Source of the DNA: a virus
Virus record (IMG/VR): IMGVR_UViG_3300046616_000070
Span: 1 to 44,243 of that record
Length of the DNA stretch: 44,243 nt
Strand: one strand, 5' to 3'
Of the stretch, positions 1 through 7,936 are shown piece by piece. The notes beneath the pieces are model-generated. The model saw nothing but the letters and a program-made list of their open reading frames with translations, was not told the origin of the DNA and searched no databases. Made by a program: the position numbers and the translations under genes. How positions within the stretch are numbered: the stretch's first letter is position 1; each line of letters begins with the position of its first letter.

Positions 1-127
1 AAGCACTTCTCAAGGGTCTCGAACATGAAGCACCGATGCAGGTGCCGACCGAGGAGAAGCGGTCTCCCGTAGTCTCCTCTGCCGTTCAGCAGCTCACGCC
101 GTTTCTGGGCGCGGGCAAGGACACCTC
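1..127. repeat. 127-bp exact terminal repeat, left copy (contig circularises)
   Basis: Bases 1-127 are identical to 44117-44243. The repeat falls inside one continuous reading frame (the gp16-like gene), so it is not a plausible biological genome end. Its length equals a common assembler k-mer of 127. It is best read as the overlap left when a circular or terminally redundant phage genome is assembled, giving a unit length of 44,116 bp. Confidence 0.95.
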
Positions 128-3100
128 GCATCTCTCTGGGATGCAGGATGTGCTCGCTGATCGACTGACCCGCCTGATCACCGAAGCCCCGCAGTCTGTC
201 CGCGACGGCATCAAGATCAACTCGGGCTATCGTTCCCCTGAGCGTCAGGCTCAGATTTTCAAAGAGGCCGTGGCCAAGTACGGCTCCGAGGCCGCTGCCC
301 GCAAGTGGGCTGCACCTCCGGGGCGGTCGAACCACAATCACGGCCAAGCTGCCGACATCGGCTTCCAGACGGAAGAGGCACGCGCCTACTTCCACGCCAA
401 TGCCTCCCGGTACGACCTCGCGTTCCCCATGGCGCACGAGCCGTGGCACATCGAGACCAAAGAAGCTCGCATGAAGAAGCCAGTCGTGGATGTCCCTGCG
501 GATATTCGCGGCTACATCGAAGAGGCTGCGTCTCGTGCTGGCGTTCCGGTCAACGTCATGATGGCCATCGCCAAGCAGGAGAGTGACTTCGGTCGCGCCA
601 AGGACCCCACGTCGAGTTCGGCGAAGGGTCTCTACCAGTTCATCGACGGGACTTGGGAGAGCATGGTCAAGACGGCTGCGCCGATCTATGGCCTGCCAAC
701 CACGATCACCCGCGACGATCACCGGGCCAGTGCCTTCATGGGCGCTGAGTACGCACGGCAGAACAAGATCGCATTCGAGAAGGTCATGGGCCGTCCGCAG
801 AAGGATGGTGAGATGTACATCTCGCACTTCATGGGCACTCAGGGTGGCATCGACTTCGTGAAGGCATACGAGCAGAACCCCGGTCAGAACGCCGCTGCTG
901 CATTCCCGAAGGCCGCTAACGCCAACAAGACGATCTTCTACAACGACAACGGCACGCCGCGCTCGATGGCTCAGGTCTACAGCAAGCTGTCCGCCTACGT
1001 TGACGGCAACACCGACTACAAGACCGCTGCAGGCCCGATCAACTTCGCAGCTCCGGTCACTCCCGGCGATCTCACCCCGGCTCGTCCTGCGGCTTCGCAG
1101 AAGGAGACGATGGACATGAACGTCGCCATGGCGAAGCGTGAAGCTGAGATGCCGTGGTATCAGGGCGTGGCCGATGCGGTCAGCCAGAACTCGATCACCG
1201 CTCGCATCCTGCAGAACAACCCGCACTTCACTCCAGACGTATCCTTCGTGCTCACGCCGCAGACGCAGCAGCAGCTCCAGAAGGACTATCAGCTCTCCCC
1301 GGAGATGATGCCTCGGCTGGAACAGGCTGTGTCGGCGAACCATGCTGAATACATCGCCGCTCAGGCGCAGCGTGACCAGCAGGCGCAGGAGCACCTCAGC
1401 TCCATGGGCTGGACCGGCGCGGGCCTCTCGCTCGCCACGGCTCTGCTCGATCCTATCGCGCTCGGCGTCGGTATCGGATCAGGTGGCCTCGCGGACATCG
1501 CGGGTGTCGCTATGGGTGCCGGGCAGGTTGGCCGTATGGCACTGCAGGCGGGCGCTGGCGCTGGCGCTAACGTTGGCCTTGAGCTGGCGGAACGGCGCTA
1601 CGGCGGGGCAGGCGAGAACAGCTTGCTCATGACCGCTGCCATGGGTGCGATGTTCGGTGGTGCCTATGGCCTGCTGTCCCGCAACCCGGCGACGCTGGAG
1701 GAAGCACGCAAGCTCTCCCAGCTCGGCAAGTCCATGAAGGACGATCTGCAGAACGGCACCTCGCTGTCATCTGGCAACCTCGGCGCTGCGGGCAACCCCA
1801 ACGCGACCGACGCCTTCCTGAACGACAAGGCATTCATCGCCACTCAGGACAAGGATGTGGCCTACACGGTCAACAGCATCATGGGTGTCAAGACCGGGCG
1901 CTTCGACGCAGTCGGTCAGTTGAAGTCCGTGAAGGACCCCAACACGCGCCTCGTGGGTGGCGCTCTCGGTGAAGACGCCGTGGGCAACGCAGACCACTCA
2001 CTCAACTCGTTCTCGGCCACCGAGGACATGGAGCGCATGCACCGCGCCGATCTCGCGCAGCTCAATCAGATGTGGGCTCCCGCTGCATCGGAGTGGGCGA
2101 AGGACAACGGCTATCGCCTCGGTCGCCTCACAGGCGGCGCAGACTTCAACGATCTCGTCACCTCCTACATCCGTAACACCGACCCGACGTTGGATTGGCA
2201 TCCGGCTGTACAGCGGCTCGGCGATCACATCGCAAAGATGAACCGCGAGAAGCTGCTCGACGCACAGAACCCGCTACGCCGTGAGGGCATGGTAGGGCGT
2301 CCGCTAAAGGGATGGGAGGAAATCCCAGAGAACCCCAACTACATGATGCGCATCTACGACGGCTTCAAGGTCAACCAGCTCATGGACGTTAGCCTCGGCA
2401 ACGCCATCGGCCAGAAGGGCTTGGAGACGTGGTTCAAGAACGCAATGCGCAAGGCGCAGACGTGGATGGACGAAGAGCTGCTCGACCGTATTGCGGCGGG
2501 CACCGTCAAGCGTCTCCGCAACAAAGCCAACGGCATCGACGAAGCGATGAACATGATGCACTCCGGTTTCGATCTGGAGCACCTCAAGGGCATCCTCGTT
2601 GACGAGGGCTTGGACGAGAAGCGCGTCGAGCAAGTGCTCGGTACTGTTCGCATCAACACGGAGACCGGCAAAGACGCTCGCGCCCGGCACCGTATCCTGT
2701 TGGATGAGACGCACGTTGAGCGTGGCTATCGCACTGTCGATGGCAACACTCGCGACATCTCTCTCAGTGACTTCACCGTCACCGATGCGAAGCACCTCAG
2801 TGACATCTACTTCCGTCACATGAATGGCCGCATCGCTCTCGCTCGCGTTCGCATCAAGAACCCGACGACGGGTGAGATGCTCGTCAACGGCATCACGTCG
2901 GACACTGAGTTCGCAACGCTGCGCACGAAGCTGCGTCAGTCGATGCTTGATAGTGGCATGTCGAAGGGGGAGATGGACAAGGCTACGGCCAACCTCGACT
3001 TCCTTTATGACCGCACTCTCGGTCGCCCTGATCCTGCACAGAACGGTGCATGGGCAGACTGGCTGCGTCGCGTCCGCAAGTACAACTTCGTGCGGCAGGC

Positions 3101-4280
3101 TGGTTCGTTCGGTCTGGCTCAGCTTCCTGAAATGGCGATGATCCCGGCACAGCTCGGCGTCAAAGCGTTCATGCAGCACATGCCTGCGTTCAAGCGCATC
3201 ATGACCACCGATGGTCGCACTATCCTCAAGGATGGTCTGGCTGCTGAGTGGGAAGCTGCGTTCGGCAACGGCACCGACCGTATGCGCGGCATGCAGTTCT
3301 TCAAGAACGAAGAGCTGGGTGGCCACACGCAGGGCGCAGTCGGCAAGCTCGACAATGCTCTCGACTTCGCACAGAACGCCGTGGCCGAAGCATCGGGCAT
3401 GACGACGGTCAACACCATGCTGCAGCGTACCACCGCGAAGGTGATCACGCAGAAGTTCGCAGACATGGCCCTCGATCCGTCGAAGATCAACATGAAGCGC
3501 ATGGCCTCACTGGGCCTCAGCGATGAGATGCTCAAGCGCATCCTGTCGCAGACTAAGCACTTCACGAAAGAGGACGGTGTCCTGTTCGACGGCAAGGTCA
3601 CTAAGATGAACCTTGACCACTGGACGGATGCGGAAGCCCGCGCGGCTTTCGAGAACTCTGTCTTCCGTTGGTCGCGTCGCATCATCCAAGAGAACGACAT
3701 CGGCAACATGCATCGCTGGGCCTCGGCTCCGCTGTGGCAGATGCTCTTCCAGTTCCGCACGTTCTCGATCAACTCTTGGAACAAGCAGTTCATGCTGAAC
3801 ATGCACATGCGAGACATGACCTCTTTCCACGTCATGACATACTCGCTCCTCGCGGGCGCGGGTGCTTACGCACTCCGTCAGCAGATCAACGCAGTGGGTC
3901 GCTCCGATAAGGACGACTTCCTCGCCAAGCGCCTGTCTCCCGACAAGCTCGCGCTCGGTGCATTCCAGAATACTGGATGGTCGTCGCTCATCCCCATGGG
4001 CATCGACACTGCAGGCTATCTCACCGGCAACAGCCCGGTGTTCGACGCACGCACCTCAGGCAACGCCTCGGATGTCATCTTCGGTTCGCCCACTGTTGGC
4101 TTCATCGACGACATCGCAAAGGCAGCGAAGGGTGTTGTGCAGCCGATCAAGGATGGCCGCGAACGCTCGCAGTTCGAGTATCGCAACATCGCTGCGGTTG
4201 CACCGCTCAAGAACTGGGCACCATGGCAAGGGCTTCTGTCCTCCATGATCTCCGGTGCCCCTGAACGGCCACCGCGCTAA
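1..4280 (+). CDS. Large internal virion (ejection) protein, T7 gp16-like, with M15 peptidase and lytic transglycosylase domains (3' part)
   Basis: This is the main part of a gene that starts at 43945 and crosses the contig junction; the two parts are in frame and give about 1483 aa (T7 gp16 is 1318 aa). An N-terminal zinc M15/VanY-like peptidase domain shows SGYRS and SNHNHGQAAD followed by EPWHIE. By full-length numbering the likely Zn ligands are H169, D176 and H207. A lytic transglycosylase (SLT) domain follows, with AKQESDFG (catalytic E about 251) and AKGLYQF. The remaining roughly 1200 residues are a helical body with Gly/Ala-rich hydrophobic stretches, as expected for a protein ejected to form the DNA channel. 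It follows the gp13, gp14 and gp15 homologues and precedes the tail fibre, which is T7 order. The family call is strong; the peptidase activity is inferred from motifs. Confidence 0.93.
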   Translation, partial: ALLKGLEHEAPMQVPTEEKRSPVVSSAVQQLTPFLGAGKDTSHLSGMQDVLADRLTRLITEAPQSVRDGIKINSGYRSPERQAQIFKEAVAKYGSEAAARKWAAPPGRSNHNHGQAADIGFQTEEARAYFHANASRYDLAFPMAHEPWHIETKEARMKKPVVDVPADIRGYIEEAASRAGVPVNVMMAIAKQESDFGRAKDPTSSSAKGLYQFIDGTWESMVKTAAPIYGLPTTITRDDHRASAFMGAEYARQNKIAFEKVMGRPQKDGEMYISHFMGTQGGIDFVKAYEQNPGQNAAAAFPKAANANKTIFYNDNGTPRSMAQVYSKLSAYVDGNTDYKTAAGPINFAAPVTPGDLTPARPAASQKETMDMNVAMAKREAEMPWYQGVADAVSQNSITARILQNNPHFTPDVSFVLTPQTQQQLQKDYQLSPEMMPRLEQAVSANHAEYIAAQAQRDQQAQEHLSSMGWTGAGLSLATALLDPIALGVGIGSGGLADIAGVAMGAGQVGRMALQAGAGAGANVGLELAERRYGGAGENSLLMTAAMGAMFGGAYGLLSRNPATLEEARKLSQLGKSMKDDLQNGTSLSSGNLGAAGNPNATDAFLNDKAFIATQDKDVAYTVNSIMGVKTGRFDAVGQLKSVKDPNTRLVGGALGEDAVGNADHSLNSFSATEDMERMHRADLAQLNQMWAPAASEWAKDNGYRLGRLTGGADFNDLVTSYIRNTDPTLDWHPAVQRLGDHIAKMNREKLLDAQNPLRREGMVGRPLKGWEEIPENPNYMMRIYDGFKVNQLMDVSLGNAIGQKGLETWFKNAMRKAQTWMDEELLDRIAAGTVKRLRNKANGIDEAMNMMHSGFDLEHLKGILVDEGLDEKRVEQVLGTVRINTETGKDARARHRILLDETHVERGYRTVDGNTRDISLSDFTVTDAKHLSDIYFRHMNGRIALARVRIKNPTTGEMLVNGITSDTEFATLRTKLRQSMLDSGMSKGEMDKATANLDFLYDRTLGRPDPAQNGAWADWLRRVRKYNFVRQAGSFGLAQLPEMAMIPAQLGVKAFMQHMPAFKRIMTTDGRTILKDGLAAEWEAAFGNGTDRMRGMQFFKNEELGGHTQGAVGKLDNALDFAQNAVAEASGMTTVNTMLQRTTAKVITQKFADMALDPSKINMKRMASLGLSDEMLKRILSQTKHFTKEDGVLFDGKVTKMNLDHWTDAEARAAFENSVFRWSRRIIQENDIGNMHRWASAPLWQMLFQFRTFSINSWNKQFMLNMHMRDMTSFHVMTYSLLAGAGAYALRQQINAVGRSDKDDFLAKRLSPDKLALGAFQNTGWSSLIPMGIDTAGYLTGNSPVFDARTSGNASDVIFGSPTVGFIDDIAKAAKGVVQPIKDGRERSQFEYRNIAAVAPLKNWAPWQGLLSSMISGAPERPPR

Positions 4281-4295
4281 CACACATGCGGGGAG

Positions 4296-4316
4296 GTTGG
4301 GTTGCACTCCTACCTC
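4296..4316 (+). promoter_or_regulatory. Candidate phage RNAP promoter (site D) before the tail fibre gene
   Basis: The core GGTTGCACTCCTACC starts at 4300, in the 58-bp gap between the gp16-like gene and the fibre gene. The same core recurs at 11156, 12023, 21339 and 31271, mostly between genes. T7-like RNAPs use promoters of about 23 bp, and these positions match class II/III promoter positions. Promoter function is inferred from recurrence and location. Confidence 0.6.
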
Positions 4317-4338
4317 CCTGCTTACATCAGAAAGAATA

Positions 4339-5679
4339 ATGGCAAGCTACGTCTTCTATCCGGGTGACGGAACCCAGACTGACTGGGCAGTTCCGTTCCC
4401 CTACCTCTCGACTGACCACGTCAAGGTCTCTGTCGGCGGCGTCGCAAAGACGATCACTTGGCTCAACAGCGCTCTCGTGCGGATCACTCCCGCTGCTGCT
4501 GCAGGCACGGCGGTCCTCGTCCAGCGCGTCACCCAGAAGACGCCGATGACGGTCTTTGAGAATACCAACAACCTCACTGCAGAGAACCTGACGCTCGCCG
4601 AGACGCAGGCTCTGTTCATTGCGGAAGAGGCCAGCGACCGCGCCTCTCTGTCTATCACCATCGACGACGGCACAGGCCAGTACAGCTTCCAAGGACGACG
4701 CGCGATCAACATGGCCGACCCGGTCAATGATCAGGACGCCGTCACGAAGCACTGGGCCGAGACCGGCATGTCGTCCCAACTCCAACAGGCCACATCCGAG
4801 AAGTCTCAGGCTGTCGCAGCTCGACAGGCCGCTGAGGCTGCGCGTGATGTCGCCATCGCTAAGGCTACGGCTACCAATGCCGATGCCGTCGCCACCGCTG
4901 CTGATCGCGTCCAGACAGGACTGGATCGTGTAGCTACCGCTGCTGATGTCGTCACCGTGGCGCAGGACCGTGCTGTAGTTCGCGCAGATCGCGTTGCTGT
5001 CTCTGACGACCGTTCGACTGTCGCTGCAGACAAAGCGACCGTTGCCACTGACAAGGCCACTGTAGCTGCCGATAAGGCAACTGTAGCTGCCGACAAGGCG
5101 ACCACGCAGGGTTACCGCGACACCGCGAAGACTCATCAGGACAATGCTGCTGCTTCGGCTGCTGCTGCCGCTCAGTCGGCGGGTAGCGTCAACGGCCCGA
5201 ACCTCCTGACGAAGGACGGCAATCTCACCGGCTTGGCCGACAAGGGCGCTTCCCGAACCAACCTCGGCCTCGGTGCTGCGGCGGTGAAGGAGGTGGCTAC
5301 GAAAGCTGCCATCGTAAGTGCATCCGGTAGTGACGTGATCGCGACCGATAAGGCGTGGGACGCTGCGAAGTGGGTTGACCTCGGCAACATCTCCGGGGTC
5401 GTCACCATCGACGCCAACACCGGCGCTCGCTTCCGCGCAACGCTGGTAGGAAACGTCACCATCGACGTGAGCAACGTGAAGGACGGTGCGCCGTTCGAGC
5501 TGGCGCTCTCGCAGGATGTCACAGGCAGTCGCACGGTGAGCTGGAACGTTAAGTTCAAGTGGCCGAGTGCTGCTGCTCCCGAGGTGGCAACCGCCGCCAG
5601 CAACTACGCCGTTATCGTGACGGGCGTGGGTGCGTGGAATGGCGACATCCTCGCTGCAGGCTGGAAGGTGACAGCGTAA
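4339..5679 (+). CDS. Tail fibre protein, T7 gp17 N-terminal type
   Basis: This 446-aa protein starts MASYVFYPGDGTQTDWAVPFPYLS, the typical opening of the T7 gp17 N-terminal domain that attaches fibres to the tail. The ATG at 4339 fits the homologous N-terminus; an upstream in-frame start at 4255 would overlap the previous gene and is not needed. Residues about 150-285 are a long Ala/Asp/Arg/Lys heptad-like stretch with repeated DKATVAADKAT units, consistent with a trimeric coiled-coil or triple-helix shaft. The C-terminal 120 residues look like a beta-rich tip or connector. A separate downstream adhesin gene overlaps the stop by one base, so receptor binding is probably shared between two proteins. 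Confidence 0.9.
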   Translation: MASYVFYPGDGTQTDWAVPFPYLSTDHVKVSVGGVAKTITWLNSALVRITPAAAAGTAVLVQRVTQKTPMTVFENTNNLTAENLTLAETQALFIAEEASDRASLSITIDDGTGQYSFQGRRAINMADPVNDQDAVTKHWAETGMSSQLQQATSEKSQAVAARQAAEAARDVAIAKATATNADAVATAADRVQTGLDRVATAADVVTVAQDRAVVRADRVAVSDDRSTVAADKATVATDKATVAADKATVAADKATTQGYRDTAKTHQDNAAASAAAAAQSAGSVNGPNLLTKDGNLTGLADKGASRTNLGLGAAAVKEVATKAAIVSASGSDVIATDKAWDAAKWVDLGNISGVVTIDANTGARFRATLVGNVTIDVSNVKDGAPFELALSQDVTGSRTVSWNVKFKWPSAAAPEVATAASNYAVIVTGVGAWNGDILAAGWKVTA

Positions 5680-6617
5680 TGCTGTTGCCTTTCCTCAAGG
5701 CACGCATTGGCGGCGCTGACATCGACATGCTGCCCAACCCGTTCTCGTTCGCGACAGTGGGTGGCCAACCGCCTAGCACGATGGTGGCGTCTGCCATTGT
5801 GCAGATCACAGGGATCAGCGTCCCTGTGCCCGTCACCGTGAACACCGGCCAATTCCGCATCCTCGACGCCACACAGACCATCGTCATTCAGGATTGGGGC
5901 ACGCTCGGCTCGATCAAGAGGGGTCAGTGCATCCAGCTTCGCCAGACCTCTTCCGGCACCTACAGCGGCTCCGTCTCGATGGGTGTCAATGTCGGTAAGG
6001 CTTCGGTTGTCTGGTACGTCACGACTGTATCGGTCACAGGCGGCTCCGCAGGATGGGGCACCCCCGGCACCTACTACTACCCAATCCCGTACCACAACAC
6101 ATTCAACTTCGATGTCTACGGTGCAGGCGGCGGCGGTGGTGGTTGCGGCGGTGTCATCGTTGGTCCGACTTACTACAGCGGCGGCCCCGGCAGCACTGGC
6201 GGTTACTCGCAGATTTATGACGAGGAAACTGGAGGTGGCAAGGTCAACGTCATCGGCTGGGCTGGTGGCGGCGGGTCAGGCATGCAGTACGTCGGCGGCA
6301 ACTTCACCTACGGCGACGGCGGTGCTGGTAGCGGCCAAGGCGGCGACGGCATCATTCCCGGTGGTGGTGCAGGCGGCGGCGGAAGCAGCGTCATGTATCC
6401 GTCCTACGCACCGGACTTTCGCTACTACGGCGGCAACGGTGGCCCCGGTGGTCGCGCCTATCGCGGCGTGTCTCGCGGCCTTCTCACGCCCGGCACTCGG
6501 CTCGTCATTATCGTCGGCCAAGGCGGCGCACCCGGAGGCGACAGTCCTGACCAAGGCTACGTCCGACAGGGCGGCGGCTGGGGCGGCAACGGCGCTTCTT
6601 ACATTTCATGGGGTTAA
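5679..6617 (+). CDS. Glycine-rich tail fibre adhesin (probable receptor-binding tip)
   Basis: A 312-aa protein whose ATG overlaps the fibre stop (TAATG). Residues about 1-140 are a beta-rich region. From about residue 150 the sequence has many poly-glycine runs such as YGAGGGGGGCGG, AGGGGSG, GGGAGGGGSS and GGNGGPGG, separated by short Tyr/Pro/Ser segments. This pattern resembles the poly-glycine type II sandwich of T4-like gp38 (S16-type) adhesins, where the intervening loops bind the receptor. The link to gp38 rests on composition and context, not on a recognised domain. The probable chaperone gene follows directly. Confidence 0.7.
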   Translation: MLLPFLKARIGGADIDMLPNPFSFATVGGQPPSTMVASAIVQITGISVPVPVTVNTGQFRILDATQTIVIQDWGTLGSIKRGQCIQLRQTSSGTYSGSVSMGVNVGKASVVWYVTTVSVTGGSAGWGTPGTYYYPIPYHNTFNFDVYGAGGGGGGCGGVIVGPTYYSGGPGSTGGYSQIYDEETGGGKVNVIGWAGGGGSGMQYVGGNFTYGDGGAGSGQGGDGIIPGGGAGGGGSSVMYPSYAPDFRYYGGNGGPGGRAYRGVSRGLLTPGTRLVIIVGQGGAPGGDSPDQGYVRQGGGWGGNGASYISWG

Positions 6618-6619
6618 CA

Positions 6620-7108
6620 ATGCAATATGTAGTTCAGGAAACTACTCCCGGTGCGTTCGTCGAAGTACAGTTCGGCGCAAGCATCTCTATCGGCGATGTG
6701 CTGCATCCGTGGCAGATCACCGAACTATGGACTGACGCGGAGCTGGAAGCCATCGGCGTCTTCCGCGTTGAACCCGCTGTACCGCCGAATGAAAACGCGG
6801 TGGTCATCGGTTACTCGTTCAGTCGAGTGGAAGGCAAGGTCTCTCAGCTACTCCAGCTTGAGTTCAAGGATGCACCTGACGTTCGGGTGTCGCCACGGCA
6901 GCTTCGGCTGGCAATGAACCAGATGGGATTGCGGGACCAGATCGAAGACTGGGTCGCGGCTCAGCCTCGCGACGTGCGGGATAGCTGGCAATACTCCACG
7001 GAGTTCTATGCCTCGCACCCGTTCGTCCAAGGCGCGAAGGTCGCACTCGGTAAGTCGGACACGGAGTTGGTGGCACTGTTTGCTGCTGCTTCCATGATCC
7101 CGACATGA
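6620..7108 (+). CDS. Probable tail fibre assembly chaperone-like protein
   Basis: 162 aa. The start at 6620 is preferred over 6608 because GGGG lies 7-10 bases upstream and 6608 would overlap the adhesin. The N-terminal part contains WQITELWTDAELEAIGVFRV, a pattern common in small tail-fibre assembly or XkdW-like proteins, which often bear a motif of the type W..(D)AELA..GV. Position directly after an adhesin supports a folding or assembly role. No catalytic motif is visible. The role is inferred from weak similarity and gene order. Confidence 0.5.
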   Translation: MQYVVQETTPGAFVEVQFGASISIGDVLHPWQITELWTDAELEAIGVFRVEPAVPPNENAVVIGYSFSRVEGKVSQLLQLEFKDAPDVRVSPRQLRLAMNQMGLRDQIEDWVAAQPRDVRDSWQYSTEFYASHPFVQGAKVALGKSDTELVALFAAASMIPT

Positions 7109-7284
7109 ACCTTGAGCATGTAACGAACGGGACGGCAGTAGGCGCTATCACTAGCTACTTCTGGCTCCCGTCGTTCCACTCTATCTCGGCAGCATGCGCC
7201 GAAGTCGTGCCGGTCCTCGGTGCCCTGTGGCTCCTGATCCAGATCGGTTTCAAGTTCTATGATCGGTACTCTGGGCGACCGTGA
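7105..7284 (+). CDS. Holin, T7 gp17.5-like (class II)
   Basis: A 59-aa protein whose ATG overlaps the previous stop (ATGA). It has a hydrophobic stretch around residues 12-33 and a clear transmembrane segment, VVPVLGALWLLIQIGFKFYDRYSG, near the C-terminus. The end resembles T7 gp17.5 (AYTVVQIGAKVVDKM). T7 holin is 67 aa and lies between the tail fibre and the small terminase, as here. It would permeabilise the inner membrane to release endolysin. A second lysis cassette at 34854-36300 makes this one of two holin loci. Confidence 0.72.
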   Translation: MNLEHVTNGTAVGAITSYFWLPSFHSISAACAEVVPVLGALWLLIQIGFKFYDRYSGRP

Positions 7285-7706
7285 TCCGCATTCGTAAGGT
7301 GGACGGTTTCAAACACTCTCGGGTGCTTTGCGACCTCCACGACGAAACCTTCGGTGACAGCGCCCCGCAGCTCGATACGACCTACGGTCACTACTGGATC
7401 GCATACGACGAGGCCACTCCGGTCGGCTTCTGTTGGATGACACAATCCACCCTGGCACCCGACATTGGTTACCTGAAACGCGCTGGCGTCCTCCCTGCAT
7501 ATCGCGGGCAGGGGATGCAGCTCCGTCTCCTTAAGGTCCGCGAAGCTGAGGCTAAGCGGCAGGGATGGACGCGCACGATCAGCGACACCGCATTCCACAA
7601 CATCTCCTCCTCCAACAATCTGATCCGTGCTGGCTACAAGCTGTTCGAGCCGCCCCATCGCTGGGCGTTCGCCAGTGGCCTGTACTGGACGAAGGACCTC
7701 ACATGA
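7281..7706 (+). CDS. GNAT-family N-acetyltransferase
   Basis: 141 aa, GTG start at 7281 overlapping the holin stop by four bases. It shows a GNAT layout: a central beta strand with TPVGFCWM, then the acetyl-CoA pyrophosphate loop GVLPAYRGQGMQLRLL (Q/R-x-x-G-x-G/A type), and SSSNNLIRAGYKLF near the C-terminus as in motif B. The substrate is unknown. GNAT proteins are sometimes found near terminase genes in T7-like phages. Translational coupling to the holin and small terminase suggests late expression. Confidence 0.8.
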   Translation: MIRIRKVDGFKHSRVLCDLHDETFGDSAPQLDTTYGHYWIAYDEATPVGFCWMTQSTLAPDIGYLKRAGVLPAYRGQGMQLRLLKVREAEAKRQGWTRTISDTAFHNISSSNNLIRAGYKLFEPPHRWAFASGLYWTKDLT

Positions 7707-7936
7707 GCAGCAATTCCGGCAAGGCATCGCTGGAGCTGATGGAGATACTCCACGGCATCCTCGCGACCTCGCTCGCCGACAAGATCAGGGACGGCACGGC
7801 CACTGCGGCTGACCTCTCGGTCGCCCGCCAGTTCCTTAAGGACAACGGCGTGGACGCTATCCCGACGAAGGGCAACGGCCTCGGCAAGCTGGCCGAACAG
7901 CTCCCATTCAAAGACACGGACGACGAAGACGAATGA
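7703..7936 (+). CDS. Small terminase subunit, T7 gp18-like
   Basis: A 77-aa acidic-tailed protein (ends KDTDDEDE); T7 gp18 is 89 aa. The helical core SLELMEILHGILATSLADKIRDGT followed by ATAADLSVARQFLKDNGV matches the small terminase family in Autographiviridae. It recognises DNA and recruits the large subunit for packaging. The ATG overlaps the GNAT stop. It is separated from the large terminase by an inserted SGNH-hydrolase gene. Confidence 0.8.
   Translation: MSSNSGKASLELMEILHGILATSLADKIRDGTATAADLSVARQFLKDNGVDAIPTKGNGLGKLAEQLPFKDTDDEDE

Noticed and set aside
4255-4338. Upstream start of the tail fibre gene at 4255
   Set aside because: It would overlap the gp16-like gene and the promoter-like site, and the family N-terminus begins at MASYVFYPG.
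6110-6617. Glycine-codon repeats as a tandem DNA repeat or CRISPR-like element
   Set aside because: The repetition is at protein level (GGC/GGT runs) with irregular spacing, explained by the poly-glycine adhesin.
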